Positions 15,109 to 22,657 of a DNA stretch of 64,000 bases are shown here, one piece after another (within the stretch, counting starts at the first letter, position 1; the number at the start of each line of letters is the position of its first letter). Origin of the DNA: Verrucomicrobiaceae bacterium UBA1938 (GTDB lineage Bacteria > Verrucomicrobiota > Verrucomicrobiia > Verrucomicrobiales > Verrucomicrobiaceae); contig DDFC01000005.1 of NCBI GenBank assembly GCA_002336895.1, forward strand, positions 6,819 to 70,818. Direction: 5' to 3'. The notes below the pieces were generated by a model. It was not told the DNA's origin. It saw only the letters and a program-made list of their open reading frames with translations, and ran no database searches. The position numbers and the translations under genes were made by a program.

Positions 15109-15851
15109 CTCACTCCCCGCAGCATCAGTTTCTCCCCGGCAGCCCGGTCTATGCCCTGTGCATGATGCTGGGCATCGGCATCGGTGCTGTGTTCTGGTAT
15201 AAGCGAGCACAAGGGCGCAGCGACATGCTGCTCATCTACCTGGGCGCACTGATCGGCGGCTTTGCCGGGGCCAAGCTGGCCTACCTGCTGGCAGAGGGCT
15301 GGCTTGAGTGGCAGCAGCCCGACCGCCTGCTGCGCTGGGCCACCGGCAAGTCCGTGCTCGGCGGCCTGCTGGGCGCGTATGCCGGTGTGGAGTGGATGAA
15401 GCACCTCGTGGGCCACCGCAGCTCTACGGGAGATGCCTTTGCCGTCATCGTGCCTGTGGGCATCCTGCTCGGACGCTTGGGCTGCTATGTGAATGGCTGC
15501 TGCCTTGGCAGGCCGGTGGCGGGTGTCTTTGCCGTGCGGGACATTCATGGCGTGGCGCGCTGGCCTGCTCCGTTTGTCGAGGGCGCGTTTCAGGTCGTCA
15601 TCCTAGCCATCATCCTGCTGCTGCAAAGGCGCGGAGTGCTGCGCGACCGGCTGTTTTTCCTCTACCTGGCAGCTTATGGCATTTTCCGCTTTGTGCACGA
15701 ATTCATGCGCGACACGCCCAAGATCTGGCTCGGGCTCAGCGGCTACCAGTTCATCTCCGCAGCGACAGCAGCGCTGGGTCTCTTCATGAGCTGGCGGCGC
15801 ACGAAGGTCATGCATGTGCAGGCTGATACGCCTTTACCTGCTCAGGACTAG
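15105..15851 (+). CDS. Divergent Lgt-family (prolipoprotein diacylglyceryl transferase-like) membrane protein
   Basis: A 248-residue polytopic membrane protein with a GTG start (15105) overlapping the radical SAM stop in GTGA. It shows the Lgt architecture: about seven helices, GGFAGAKLAYLL, GLLGAYAG, and YGIFRFVHEFMRD near the C-terminus. The Lgt signature, normally G-R-x-[GA]-N-F-x-N-x-E, reads GRLGCYVNGCCLG (residues 123-135): the first Asn and the Glu are replaced and a Cys-Cys pair is present. Classical Lgt moves diacylglycerol from phosphatidylglycerol to a lipoprotein Cys. This variant probably still handles phospholipid but with a different acceptor. Coupling to the radical SAM gene suggests they act on the same lipid. 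Confidence 0.85.
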   Translation: MTHSPQHQFLPGSPVYALCMMLGIGIGAVFWYKRAQGRSDMLLIYLGALIGGFAGAKLAYLLAEGWLEWQQPDRLLRWATGKSVLGGLLGAYAGVEWMKHLVGHRSSTGDAFAVIVPVGILLGRLGCYVNGCCLGRPVAGVFAVRDIHGVARWPAPFVEGAFQVVILAIILLLQRRGVLRDRLFFLYLAAYGIFRFVHEFMRDTPKIWLGLSGYQFISAATAALGLFMSWRRTKVMHVQADTPLPAQD

Positions 15852-15860
15852 CACTGCCGC

Positions 15861-17336
15861 TCAGTTCTTTGCCGCGATGGCTGCACGGTAATTCGCAAGG
15901 GCTCGGAAGTATTCAGCCTGGGCCTCCACTTCCAGCACCTTGGCGTCAAAGCTGGCCTGCTCACGGATCTGCAGCGCCAGCAGGTCGGTGGCGCCCTGCT
16001 TGAGGCGTTCGGCCTCCGCATTGGCCAGCTGCTGGGCCAGATCCACATTGCGCCGTGTCTGCTGCAGCACTTCGTGTGCGGTGTGCAGCGCGCTGTGGGC
16101 ATCGCGCACATCAGCGGCTATCCGCTCTCTTGCAAAGCGCATCTCCTGGTTCAGGCGCTCGATCTGCGCTTGCGCCACGTCCACACGGCCCTTGGCCTCG
16201 CGGCGCTGCAGCGGCACCTTGAACTCAATCTTGGCTTCCACCTCGGTTCGCTCGATGTCGCGAGGCGTTTTGCCAGTGACTCCCTGTGCGGCCTGCACGC
16301 CCACCTCCAGGCTGGGCAGCAGGTTGTTCTTGGCCAGGCGCAGGTCGATCCCCGTCTTTTCCAGCGTCAGCTCGATGCGCCGCATCTCCGGGCGGAAGAT
16401 CAGCGCCTTGGCGATGTCTGCCATGAGCTGCGACTCCCCTGGGCGGTCATGCTCAGGAAAGGCGGAGGGCACGCGGGAGCGCTTCGCCAGAATGGGCTCC
16501 GCAGTGCGGGCATCCCGGTAAAAAAGCGAAAGCTCGATGGTGGCGGCCTGAAACCGCCTCGTGGCCTGCACCACGGCGATCTCGCGGCTGACCACCAGTC
16601 GCTGATTGTCCACCTGCACGATGGGGGCTGAGGCGCCGTTCTTCACCTGCTCGGCGATGGCTGAGTCTCGATCTCGTGCCACGCGCAGCAGCGCCTCTGA
16701 AAGTGCGAGTCTCTGACCTGCCGCCAGCCAGCCATAGTAGGAAATGGTAGCCGCTCGTACAAAGTCCAGATACTGCCGCTGGATGAAAGGATCTGCCAGC
16801 TCCTTGTCGATCTGCGCCTGCCACAGTGACGCACGGCGGCGGTCGATGGTCCCATCTCGCAGCAGCGGGATGCGGAAGCCAAGAAGGCCCTCGCCATCCA
16901 CGCCAGTGCGATCCTTGTTATAGTTGGGCAGGAAGCCGCTGCTCAGGCGGTAGCCGCCGTACACGCTGCCGCCCCAGTTCGTCAGCGGCTGCTCCAGCAT
17001 GGCGTAGCCTGTCTGCCCGTCGTAGTAACCTGCAGGCGCAAAGGAGCTGCCCGCATTCAAGTTCAGGTCAAAGGAGCCCAGCGCCTGACGCACACGCCCG
17101 TTGGCGATGTCCTGTTCGATCAGCGCTGCGAGGTATGGCGGGTATTGCGTCTGCACGCTTTTGAGCACCTCTGGCAGCAGCAGCGGGCGTGCTTTCTCGT
17201 CAGGTGCGGCCTCCAGGCCGGAGAAGGGCAGCATCAGCGCCACCACGGCGGCGCGGCAGCGGCCCACGCGGCGTCCAGTGCGAGGATTCATCATCGTGCG
17301 TGTGTTCATCATCTTCAGTGTCATGGAGCAAATCAT
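15861..17336 (-). CDS. TolC-family outer-membrane efflux protein
   Basis: A 491-residue outer-membrane factor. After an extended N-terminus (Arg-rich, then VVALMLPFSGLEA, a signal-like core) it has the two repeated helical-hairpin halves of TolC proteins, with long Ala/Gln/Glu-rich coiled segments (for example VDVAQAQIERLNQEMRFA and LANAEAERLKQGATDLL). The start ATG at 17336 overlaps the stop of the HlyD gene (ATGA), so translation is coupled. It would form the outer-membrane exit channel for the exporter encoded upstream. It is the last gene of the three-gene operon and faces the Lgt-like gene across only nine bases. Confidence 0.88.
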   Translation of the reverse strand: MICSMTLKMMNTRTMMNPRTGRRVGRCRAAVVALMLPFSGLEAAPDEKARPLLLPEVLKSVQTQYPPYLAALIEQDIANGRVRQALGSFDLNLNAGSSFAPAGYYDGQTGYAMLEQPLTNWGGSVYGGYRLSSGFLPNYNKDRTGVDGEGLLGFRIPLLRDGTIDRRRASLWQAQIDKELADPFIQRQYLDFVRAATISYYGWLAAGQRLALSEALLRVARDRDSAIAEQVKNGASAPIVQVDNQRLVVSREIAVVQATRRFQAATIELSLFYRDARTAEPILAKRSRVPSAFPEHDRPGESQLMADIAKALIFRPEMRRIELTLEKTGIDLRLAKNNLLPSLEVGVQAAQGVTGKTPRDIERTEVEAKIEFKVPLQRREAKGRVDVAQAQIERLNQEMRFARERIAADVRDAHSALHTAHEVLQQTRRNVDLAQQLANAEAERLKQGATDLLALQIREQASFDAKVLEVEAQAEYFRALANYRAAIAAKN

Positions 17337-18685
17337 TTCTTGGTAGGGTCCAGCTTGCCGTCCGCATTCGAGTACACCGGAGGGAAGCCGTTGATCTGCC
17401 GCCAGAGCTCAAACCACAGCGGCACCTCATTGAGGAGTATCCACGCATTGGCGCGCGTGCCCTGCCGCAGCCAGCGCTCGCGGTCCGGCCAGCCCACCTT
17501 CACGGGGCCTTTGCCGTCGCTGCGATCCACCACATCATCCGCCGGACCGATCAGCACGCGAAAGCGCCCCTGTCCATCGTCGCTGGCGTCCACAAACACC
17601 ACCTCTCCAGCAAAGGTGCCGATGGCCAGCTGCGGCCAGCCAATGGTCTGCACCGCAGGCCAGCCCTCAAAGGCCAGGCGCACCTGGCTGCCGGGTGTCA
17701 CCACGCCGTTCTCCTCCGTGCGGGCGTGCACCAGCGGCATGTCATTGCCGTCCACCCACACCTCCACATTGCGGCTGTCGCTTTCAGGAATAATCACGCA
17801 GATGAGCGAGCCCGGGCGCAGGTAGGTGCCATCCGTCACCGCCACCTGCAGCACGATGCCATCTCGCGGCACCTCCACCACCTGTCGCAGGTTTTGATTG
17901 ATCTGCACATCGATCACCGAGAGGTCTCGTTCAGCAGTGGCCACTTCCGCCAGTGCGCTGCCCTTGGACGCGTGGATGCTCGCGATCAGCGCATCCATGT
18001 CATTGCCCGTGCGCTTCAGCGCTGCCTCGGCTGACTTCAGGTCCGCGCTGGTGGCATCTCGCTGCAGCTTGGCCAGCTCCAGGTTGCGCTGGGACTCCAG
18101 CTGCTTGTTAAAGAGCTCTTGTGTGCGCGTAAAGTTCAGCTGCGCCGTCTCCGCCGCTATTTTGGCCCCGGCCACACGCTGCTCTGCGCCGTCAATGGCC
18201 TGCGCCTTGGCCAGCTCCTGCTGAGTGATCTGCGCTGTCAGCGACTCTACACGCCCTTGGGCAAAGTCACGCCGGCTCTCGATGGCCTCGCGCTGTGCCT
18301 TCAGGTTGTTGATGAGGTTGGGGTCGTTGTCCTGGATCTCGATGATGAGCTCCCCCTTTTTGACGCGCTGGCCTTCGGTGATGTGCAAATTGCGCACACG
18401 ACCCGAGACCTGCGCCTCCACATTCACGCGACGGTCCAGCGGATTGAAGGCGATGACCCGCCCCGTCCCCGCCACAAACTGCCGCCAAGGCAGAAACAGC
18501 AGGGCCAGAACCCCCAGGATGAAGCACACCACCAGCACGCGGCTGAAGATGCGGATAAAGCGCGCCGGACTGGCCAGGCTGAGTGCCGGCAGCCGAGGGG
18601 CAGATGGAGTGAAAAAGGGGGAGGAAGATGGGGCGGGGGAATTCATGGCGTCAGTCGTGTGCATGGTCTTCGTCTGGCTCATCAT
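17333..18685 (-). CDS. HlyD-family membrane fusion (periplasmic adaptor) protein
   Basis: About 450 residues. One transmembrane helix near the N-terminus (VLVVCFILGVLALLFLPW) is followed by a lipoyl-like half (EAQVSGRVRNLHITEGQRV), a long coiled coil with repeated Ala/Gln/Glu/Arg heptads, and the returning lipoyl half and beta barrel (VPRDGIVLQVAVTDGTYL, GSQVRLAFEGWPAVQ). This is the adaptor that links an inner-membrane ABC exporter to TolC. The ATG at 18685 lies just after the exporter stop (18690); other in-frame ATGs exist on either side. It overlaps the TolC gene by four bases. Confidence 0.88.
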   Translation of the reverse strand: MMSQTKTMHTTDAMNSPAPSSSPFFTPSAPRLPALSLASPARFIRIFSRVLVVCFILGVLALLFLPWRQFVAGTGRVIAFNPLDRRVNVEAQVSGRVRNLHITEGQRVKKGELIIEIQDNDPNLINNLKAQREAIESRRDFAQGRVESLTAQITQQELAKAQAIDGAEQRVAGAKIAAETAQLNFTRTQELFNKQLESQRNLELAKLQRDATSADLKSAEAALKRTGNDMDALIASIHASKGSALAEVATAERDLSVIDVQINQNLRQVVEVPRDGIVLQVAVTDGTYLRPGSLICVIIPESDSRNVEVWVDGNDMPLVHARTEENGVVTPGSQVRLAFEGWPAVQTIGWPQLAIGTFAGEVVFVDASDDGQGRFRVLIGPADDVVDRSDGKGPVKVGWPDRERWLRQGTRANAWILLNEVPLWFELWRQINGFPPVYSNADGKLDPTKK

Positions 18686-18689
18686 GGCA

Positions 18690-20906
18690 TCAGGTGGCAT
18701 GGGGCTGAGATGCGCCGCCCCCATTCAGGTGGCAGGGGGCCAGCTCGATGATCTGATCGCACCGCGCACTGACCCGTGCATCGCGCGTAGCCACCACCAC
18801 GGTCCATGGTTGGTCCTTGCCCAGAATGGCTTCTGAGAGCTGGGAAAAGGAGGCATCGCCCATGTTATCCAGCAGCTCATCGATCAGCAGCAGGCGTGGC
18901 CGCTGTGCTATGGCGCGTGCCAGCAGCAGGCGCATGCGCTGATTTCCAGAGAGCGGTGCTCCGCCGATCTTCAGCCGCAGCCCCAACCCCTCCGGGCGCG
19001 CCAGCAGCTCCTCCAGAAGCCCGGCCTGTTTCAGCGCAGCGCGGATTTCATCCATGCCGATGTCGCAGCGGCCCAGGCGCAGATTTTCCACCACCGTGGC
19101 GTCCATGATCTCATCCCGGCGCAGCAGCTGAGTGCTCTCACGCAGCGCCTCCAGATCCCAGCTGCGCAGGTCCACGCCGTCCACCATCACATAGCCGGCG
19201 CTTGGCTGGCGCAGGCCGAAGAGGATGTCCAGCAGCGAGCTGGCTCCGGCCCCGTGCGGCCCCACCACTGCGGCACGCGTGCCGGCCGGAATGCTGAAGC
19301 TGCGCTCGCGGAAAAGCACGGCACCTGCGTGATGTGCAAAGGACATGCCGCCCGCCACCACCTCCGCGCCGCCGTTGATTCCATCGGCAGAACTGCGACC
19401 AGCGGGCTTCTCCCCGCCCTCGCGTTCCGTCTCCAGATCAAAGATGTGGCCCAGCTTGTCCATGGCCGCCATGGCATCATACCAGGCCTCCAGCTGTTTC
19501 CCGAGCTTGGAGAGGGATGTCACGATGCCGCTCATGATGATTTCACTGGCCACCAGCTGGCCCAGCGTGATCTGCTGGCTGATCACCAGATACCCGCCCA
19601 CCACCAGCAGCGCCGCCGAGGCCACCACCTGCAGCGTCAGCAGCCCTGCGATCTGCCGCATCAGCACGCGGAAGTGCCTGCTGCGCGCCATCACATAGCC
19701 CGTGCTCAGCTCATTGGCACGCTCGTGCGCCATGCGGCTGCCGCCTGGTCCCTTGAAGAGAAAGGGAAAATGAGCCACCTCCTCAAACCAGTTCACCAAG
19801 TCATACTTCATCCGCGACTCCTCGATGCTCGTGGCCACCGCCCCGCGTCCCAGCAGCCACAGGCTCAGAATGATCAGACTCAGCAGAACCGCCGCAAAGA
19901 GCAGCAGCAGCGGATGGTACAAAGACAGCAGCAGCATGCCAATGAGCCCGCCGAAGACGAGGTTCACCCCGTCCAGCAGCAGCATGGCCGTGGACTTCTG
20001 CGCTGTCACCACATCCAGAAAGCGGTTGACCATCTCCGGCGCGTGCACCTCATCATGCACCTGGGCTTTCACTCGCGGCAGGCGGTAGGCCAGGTCCGCC
20101 GCCGTGCGCACAAAGATGCGCCGCTGGATCACGTCTGAGACATAGTATTGAAACGCTGTCACCACTGCCTGCAGCCCCAGGCAGCCAAACAACGCCAGAG
20201 ACACCACCACCAATGCCTGAATATACGGGCGTGACTGCCCGCCGAAGGCCAGATTGCTCACGATCGCATCCACAGCAAGCGGCACCGCGAGGTACAGCAG
20301 TGCGGAAAAGATGGAAAACAGGAGCAGCGTGCGCACTTCCTGCCTCTCTGCCAGAAGCAGGCCTATGAATCTCCGTGAAGGGCTCTCTCCGCCAGCCCCA
20401 TGGGCGTCCGCAGAGCTATGCCCGCCTGCCAGCGAGGGATCCTGTGCTGCGCTCATCGTCTGGGCCGGGCGGTTGGCATGAACGATGCCCGCCTCCACCA
20501 CCGCCTCCACGCTCTCAAGTCCCAGCAGCCGAGCCAGCGCCTGGCGGGAAAGGGTCACGCGGTGGTCTGGGTGCTCTCCCTCCGCCATGCGCAGGCGGAA
20601 CCAGCCTGCGCTGGTGATCACGCGCCAGCGGCTCTCTCCAGCGCTCCATATCACCACGGGGGAATCCTCCCGTGCATGCCAAACTACTTCTCGCAGCGGC
20701 AGCCGCACGGGGGAAACCTGCATGCCTGCATCCGCCGCCGCCGTGCATAGCAGCTCCAGCGGCTCACCAGGCAGCTCCTGCTCTTGGAGGGCATGTTCAG
20801 CAGCAAGACGGGCATGTTCCACATCCAGCTGTATGCCCAAAATGGCAGAGAGCTGCAGCAAGGTCGTGGATGACAGGGGTGGGGGAGGTGGGATTAGGTG
20901 TGTCAA
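18690..20906 (-). CDS. Type-I-secretion-like ABC exporter with a degenerate ATPase domain
   Basis: A 738-residue fused exporter. Residues 1-150 form a C39-peptidase-like domain without a catalytic-type Cys-His pair. A six-helix ABC membrane domain spans about 190-470. The nucleotide-binding domain (about 515-725) is unusual. Walker A reads GPHGAGAS (549-556), with Ala555 (codon GCC) instead of the invariant Lys. The signature is LSGNQ (652-656), Walker B is LLLIDE (672-677), and the H-loop position is Arg708 (VVVATRD) in place of His. An ATPase without both residues should hydrolyse ATP poorly or not at all. The reading frame is intact and the HlyD and TolC genes follow at once, so it is not a decayed pseudogene. 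Cargo unknown. Confidence 0.87.
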   Translation of the reverse strand: MTHLIPPPPPLSSTTLLQLSAILGIQLDVEHARLAAEHALQEQELPGEPLELLCTAAADAGMQVSPVRLPLREVVWHAREDSPVVIWSAGESRWRVITSAGWFRLRMAEGEHPDHRVTLSRQALARLLGLESVEAVVEAGIVHANRPAQTMSAAQDPSLAGGHSSADAHGAGGESPSRRFIGLLLAERQEVRTLLLFSIFSALLYLAVPLAVDAIVSNLAFGGQSRPYIQALVVVSLALFGCLGLQAVVTAFQYYVSDVIQRRIFVRTAADLAYRLPRVKAQVHDEVHAPEMVNRFLDVVTAQKSTAMLLLDGVNLVFGGLIGMLLLSLYHPLLLLFAAVLLSLIILSLWLLGRGAVATSIEESRMKYDLVNWFEEVAHFPFLFKGPGGSRMAHERANELSTGYVMARSRHFRVLMRQIAGLLTLQVVASAALLVVGGYLVISQQITLGQLVASEIIMSGIVTSLSKLGKQLEAWYDAMAAMDKLGHIFDLETEREGGEKPAGRSSADGINGGAEVVAGGMSFAHHAGAVLFRERSFSIPAGTRAAVVGPHGAGASSLLDILFGLRQPSAGYVMVDGVDLRSWDLEALRESTQLLRRDEIMDATVVENLRLGRCDIGMDEIRAALKQAGLLEELLARPEGLGLRLKIGGAPLSGNQRMRLLLARAIAQRPRLLLIDELLDNMGDASFSQLSEAILGKDQPWTVVVATRDARVSARCDQIIELAPCHLNGGGASQPHAT

Positions 20907-21160
20907 AATATAAAATAGGCTCGCGTCCTATACGATTCCTTAGCACACCTGGATTCATTCGATAAACTGCAAAAAGACGCTGCAAATGTAACCTCCTTCT
21001 CCACATGCAGTTGGTGATTAAGCTAACCGCTTGACACGGGGTAAAGAACAAGCCCGGCTTGTTTTTATTTTTCGATGGCCACGCTGCAACTTTTCATGAT
21101 CTCGTGGCGCACGAAATCAATGCTTGCGCAGTCAGGTGGCAACGACAGCCTAGGGCCGTC
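20907..21160 (+). other. 254-bp gap, A+T rich, with a + strand terminator and no gene seen
   Basis: This gap lies between the divergent exporter (leftward) and lipoprotein (rightward) genes. It is A+T richer than its flanks and has stem-forming stretches (CTGCAAATGT near 20980 against ACATGCAG near 21003). It ends with an intrinsic terminator at 21047-21072, about 90 bp before the lipoprotein start. No protein start fits. A leader RNA or small RNA is possible. Confidence 0.35.
21047..21072 (+). terminator. Intrinsic terminator upstream of the lipoprotein gene
   Basis: AACAAGC (21047-21053) pairs with GCTTGTT (21057-21063) across a CCG loop, followed directly by TTTATTTTT. It is in the right orientation to stop + strand transcription, yet no + strand gene precedes it in the window's gap. 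Confidence 0.6.
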
Positions 21161-21895
21161 ATGATATGGAATCCCCCCCGGTGGCTGCTGCCGGTCTTTA
21201 CACTCTGCCTGCTCACACTCACTTCCTGCCAGATGCACATGGGCTCCCTGGCTCACAGAGCTTTCAACGGCATGACGGAGCCTCTGACCTCGGAGCCACT
21301 GGATTACCTGCCTTTTCCTGACCTGAAGCAGTGGGCGGCGCTGCCCGGTCCCATGCTGGAGGTGCAGGAAAACAAGCTCGTCTCCCGCAGCCTTTTCATC
21401 CGGGATGAGGAGCTGCCCAAGGGCTCGCCCAAGGCCCGGCGCGCCAGTTCCGGGATCACCGGCAGGGCGGGGGACGTGATGGGCATGTTTACCTCGCTGC
21501 TGGCCATCGCCGCAGGCACTCATACCGAGGGCAATCTGGGCTCCATCGATGACACACGGCGGCAGCTGGCTGTGAATGAGTTCCCCTTTGTGCTGCTGCA
21601 GGGGGAAAAGCTGGTGTATGTGAAAAAAGACAAGCAGCCCTGGCCGGTGCTGGCGCGTGCGTCAGAGCGCAGCAAGGTCACGGTCATCACCAAGGACGGC
21701 ACCTTTTTCGGCATAGCCCAGCACATTCATTTCCGCAGCAACTCCACGGAGGTGGTGCTGGAGGGAGACCCCACCGTGCAGTCCGGCCAGCAGCACATCA
21801 AAGGCATGCGGCCGGACGCGCTCATGATCCTGGATTTCTCCAAACGCCGCGTGCTGGTGAACGGTCCGGCGAAGGTGAAAAAGCTCTTTCGCTGA
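21161..21895 (+). CDS. Lipoprotein of unknown function, paralogue of the protein at 6586-7422
   Basis: A 244-residue lipoprotein. The ATG at 21161 opens MIWNPPRWLLPVFTLCLL and the lipobox is LTSC, so the mature protein should be anchored by a lipidated Cys. The C-terminal half matches the secreted protein at 6586-7422 (PFVLLQGEKLVY, VTVITKDGTF, VVLEGDP). The shared region is a compact beta-strand-rich unit of about 110 residues. No catalytic residues are evident. Upstream in-frame ATGs back to 21059 would remove the leader. It converges with the Gly/Tyr-rich lipoprotein gene, with a strong hairpin between. Confidence 0.78.
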   Translation: MIWNPPRWLLPVFTLCLLTLTSCQMHMGSLAHRAFNGMTEPLTSEPLDYLPFPDLKQWAALPGPMLEVQENKLVSRSLFIRDEELPKGSPKARRASSGITGRAGDVMGMFTSLLAIAAGTHTEGNLGSIDDTRRQLAVNEFPFVLLQGEKLVYVKKDKQPWPVLARASERSKVTVITKDGTFFGIAQHIHFRSNSTEVVLEGDPTVQSGQQHIKGMRPDALMILDFSKRRVLVNGPAKVKKLFR

Positions 21896-21911
21896 AGCCT
21901 GAAACAGGCGT

Positions 21912-21942
21912 AAAAAAAAGGGAAGGCAGCATCTGCCTTCCC
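21912..21942 (-). terminator. Intrinsic terminator of the Gly/Tyr-rich lipoprotein gene
   Basis: GGGAAGGCAG (21920-21929) and CTGCCTTCCC (21933-21942) form a perfect 10-bp stem with a 3-nt loop. On the minus strand the stem is followed by T8 (21919-21912), a textbook intrinsic terminator 29 bp beyond the stop of the leftward gene. Confidence 0.88.
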
Positions 21943-21970
21943 CGATAAATAAACACAGGCTGCAAACAGG

Positions 21971-22540
21971 CTAGTGCCTGTGACCGCCGTGGAAGCCGCC
22001 GCCACCGCCATTCCACCCACCGCCACCGCTGCCGCTCCAGCCACCACCGTGGCTGCCGCCGCTGCTGTGAGGGAAGCCACCGCCACCGGAGCCGCCGCTG
22101 GGCGGAGACCAGTTATGCGGGAAGGCATGACTCACCTGGCTGTGATAAGTTGAGGGATGGTTGTTGAAGTTAAACGGCACCGAGTGAGATGCCTGGATCG
22201 TGCGCGGGGAGTAGCCCGGAAGCGTGGGGCCTGACATCCAGCGGTTGCCACTCATGTAATGGTACTGCTGCGTGGGGCGGTGGTAGTAGGCGGAGTAGCG
22301 CGGGTAGTAGCTGTAGTTGTAGCTGCTGCCATACACCGGTACATAGGGGCGCAGGCCCACGGGATAGCCATAGCCGCCGTAGCCATAGTTTCCGTATCCA
22401 TAGCCCCCGCCGTACCCGTAGCCGCCCCCGTAGTAGTATGGGTCGCAGCTCGTGAGGGTGAGGAGTGCCGTGGCCACAAGGAATCCGGCTTTGCCGGCGG
22501 ACAGCAGGTTGTGCGTGTTCATGAGGGAATCTTTCTTCAT
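21971..22540 (-). CDS. Gly/Tyr-rich lipoprotein, paralogue of the lipoprotein at 58641-59069
   Basis: About 189 residues with a lipobox LTSC after a hydrophobic leader (FLVATALLTLTSC). The head of the mature protein is a run of Tyr/Gly repeats (YGGGYGYGGG type), the tail is Gly/Ser/His rich, and the middle holds a conserved unit: GSSYNYSYYPRYSAYYH, then VPFNFNNHPSTYHSQVSHAFP. The middle unit matches the 142-residue lipoprotein at 58641-59069 closely. Start: ATG 22540 or 22522, both ahead of the signal. Low-complexity Gly/Tyr regions suggest a surface or matrix-contacting role, but that is inference. It carries its own terminator. Confidence 0.78.
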   Translation of the reverse strand: MKKDSLMNTHNLLSAGKAGFLVATALLTLTSCDPYYYGGGYGYGGGYGYGNYGYGGYGYPVGLRPYVPVYGSSYNYSYYPRYSAYYHRPTQQYHYMSGNRWMSGPTLPGYSPRTIQASHSVPFNFNNHPSTYHSQVSHAFPHNWSPPSGGSGGGGFPHSSGGSHGGGWSGSGGGGWNGGGGGFHGGHRH

Positions 22541-22593
22541 TGCTTGAAGAAAGCAAGAGACGCTGTGAAAGGGAAAGTGCTCAAAAAAACAAA

Positions 22594-22623
22594 ACCGCGT
22601 GGCATCCAAAGACACCACGCGGT
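22594..22623 (-). terminator. Intrinsic terminator downstream of the 22658-23695 oxidoreductase
   Basis: ACCGCGTGG (22594-22602) pairs with CCACGCGGT (22615-22623), a perfect 9-bp stem with a 12-nt loop. On the minus strand it is followed by TTTTGTTTTTTT. Confidence 0.85.
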
Positions 22624-22657
22624 CGTTTAATGGCGGTCACTGCACCGCTGGATGTGT

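Noticed and set aside
18690..20906. A bacteriocin-processing exporter
   Set aside because: The C39-like domain lacks a catalytic Cys, no small leader peptide gene is found nearby, and the ATPase is degenerate.
22350..22440. Short repeat in the Gly/Tyr-rich lipoprotein gene as a DNA repeat or CRISPR
   Set aside because: It is codon-level low complexity (Gly-Tyr repeats) inside a coding region, with no constant spacer pattern.
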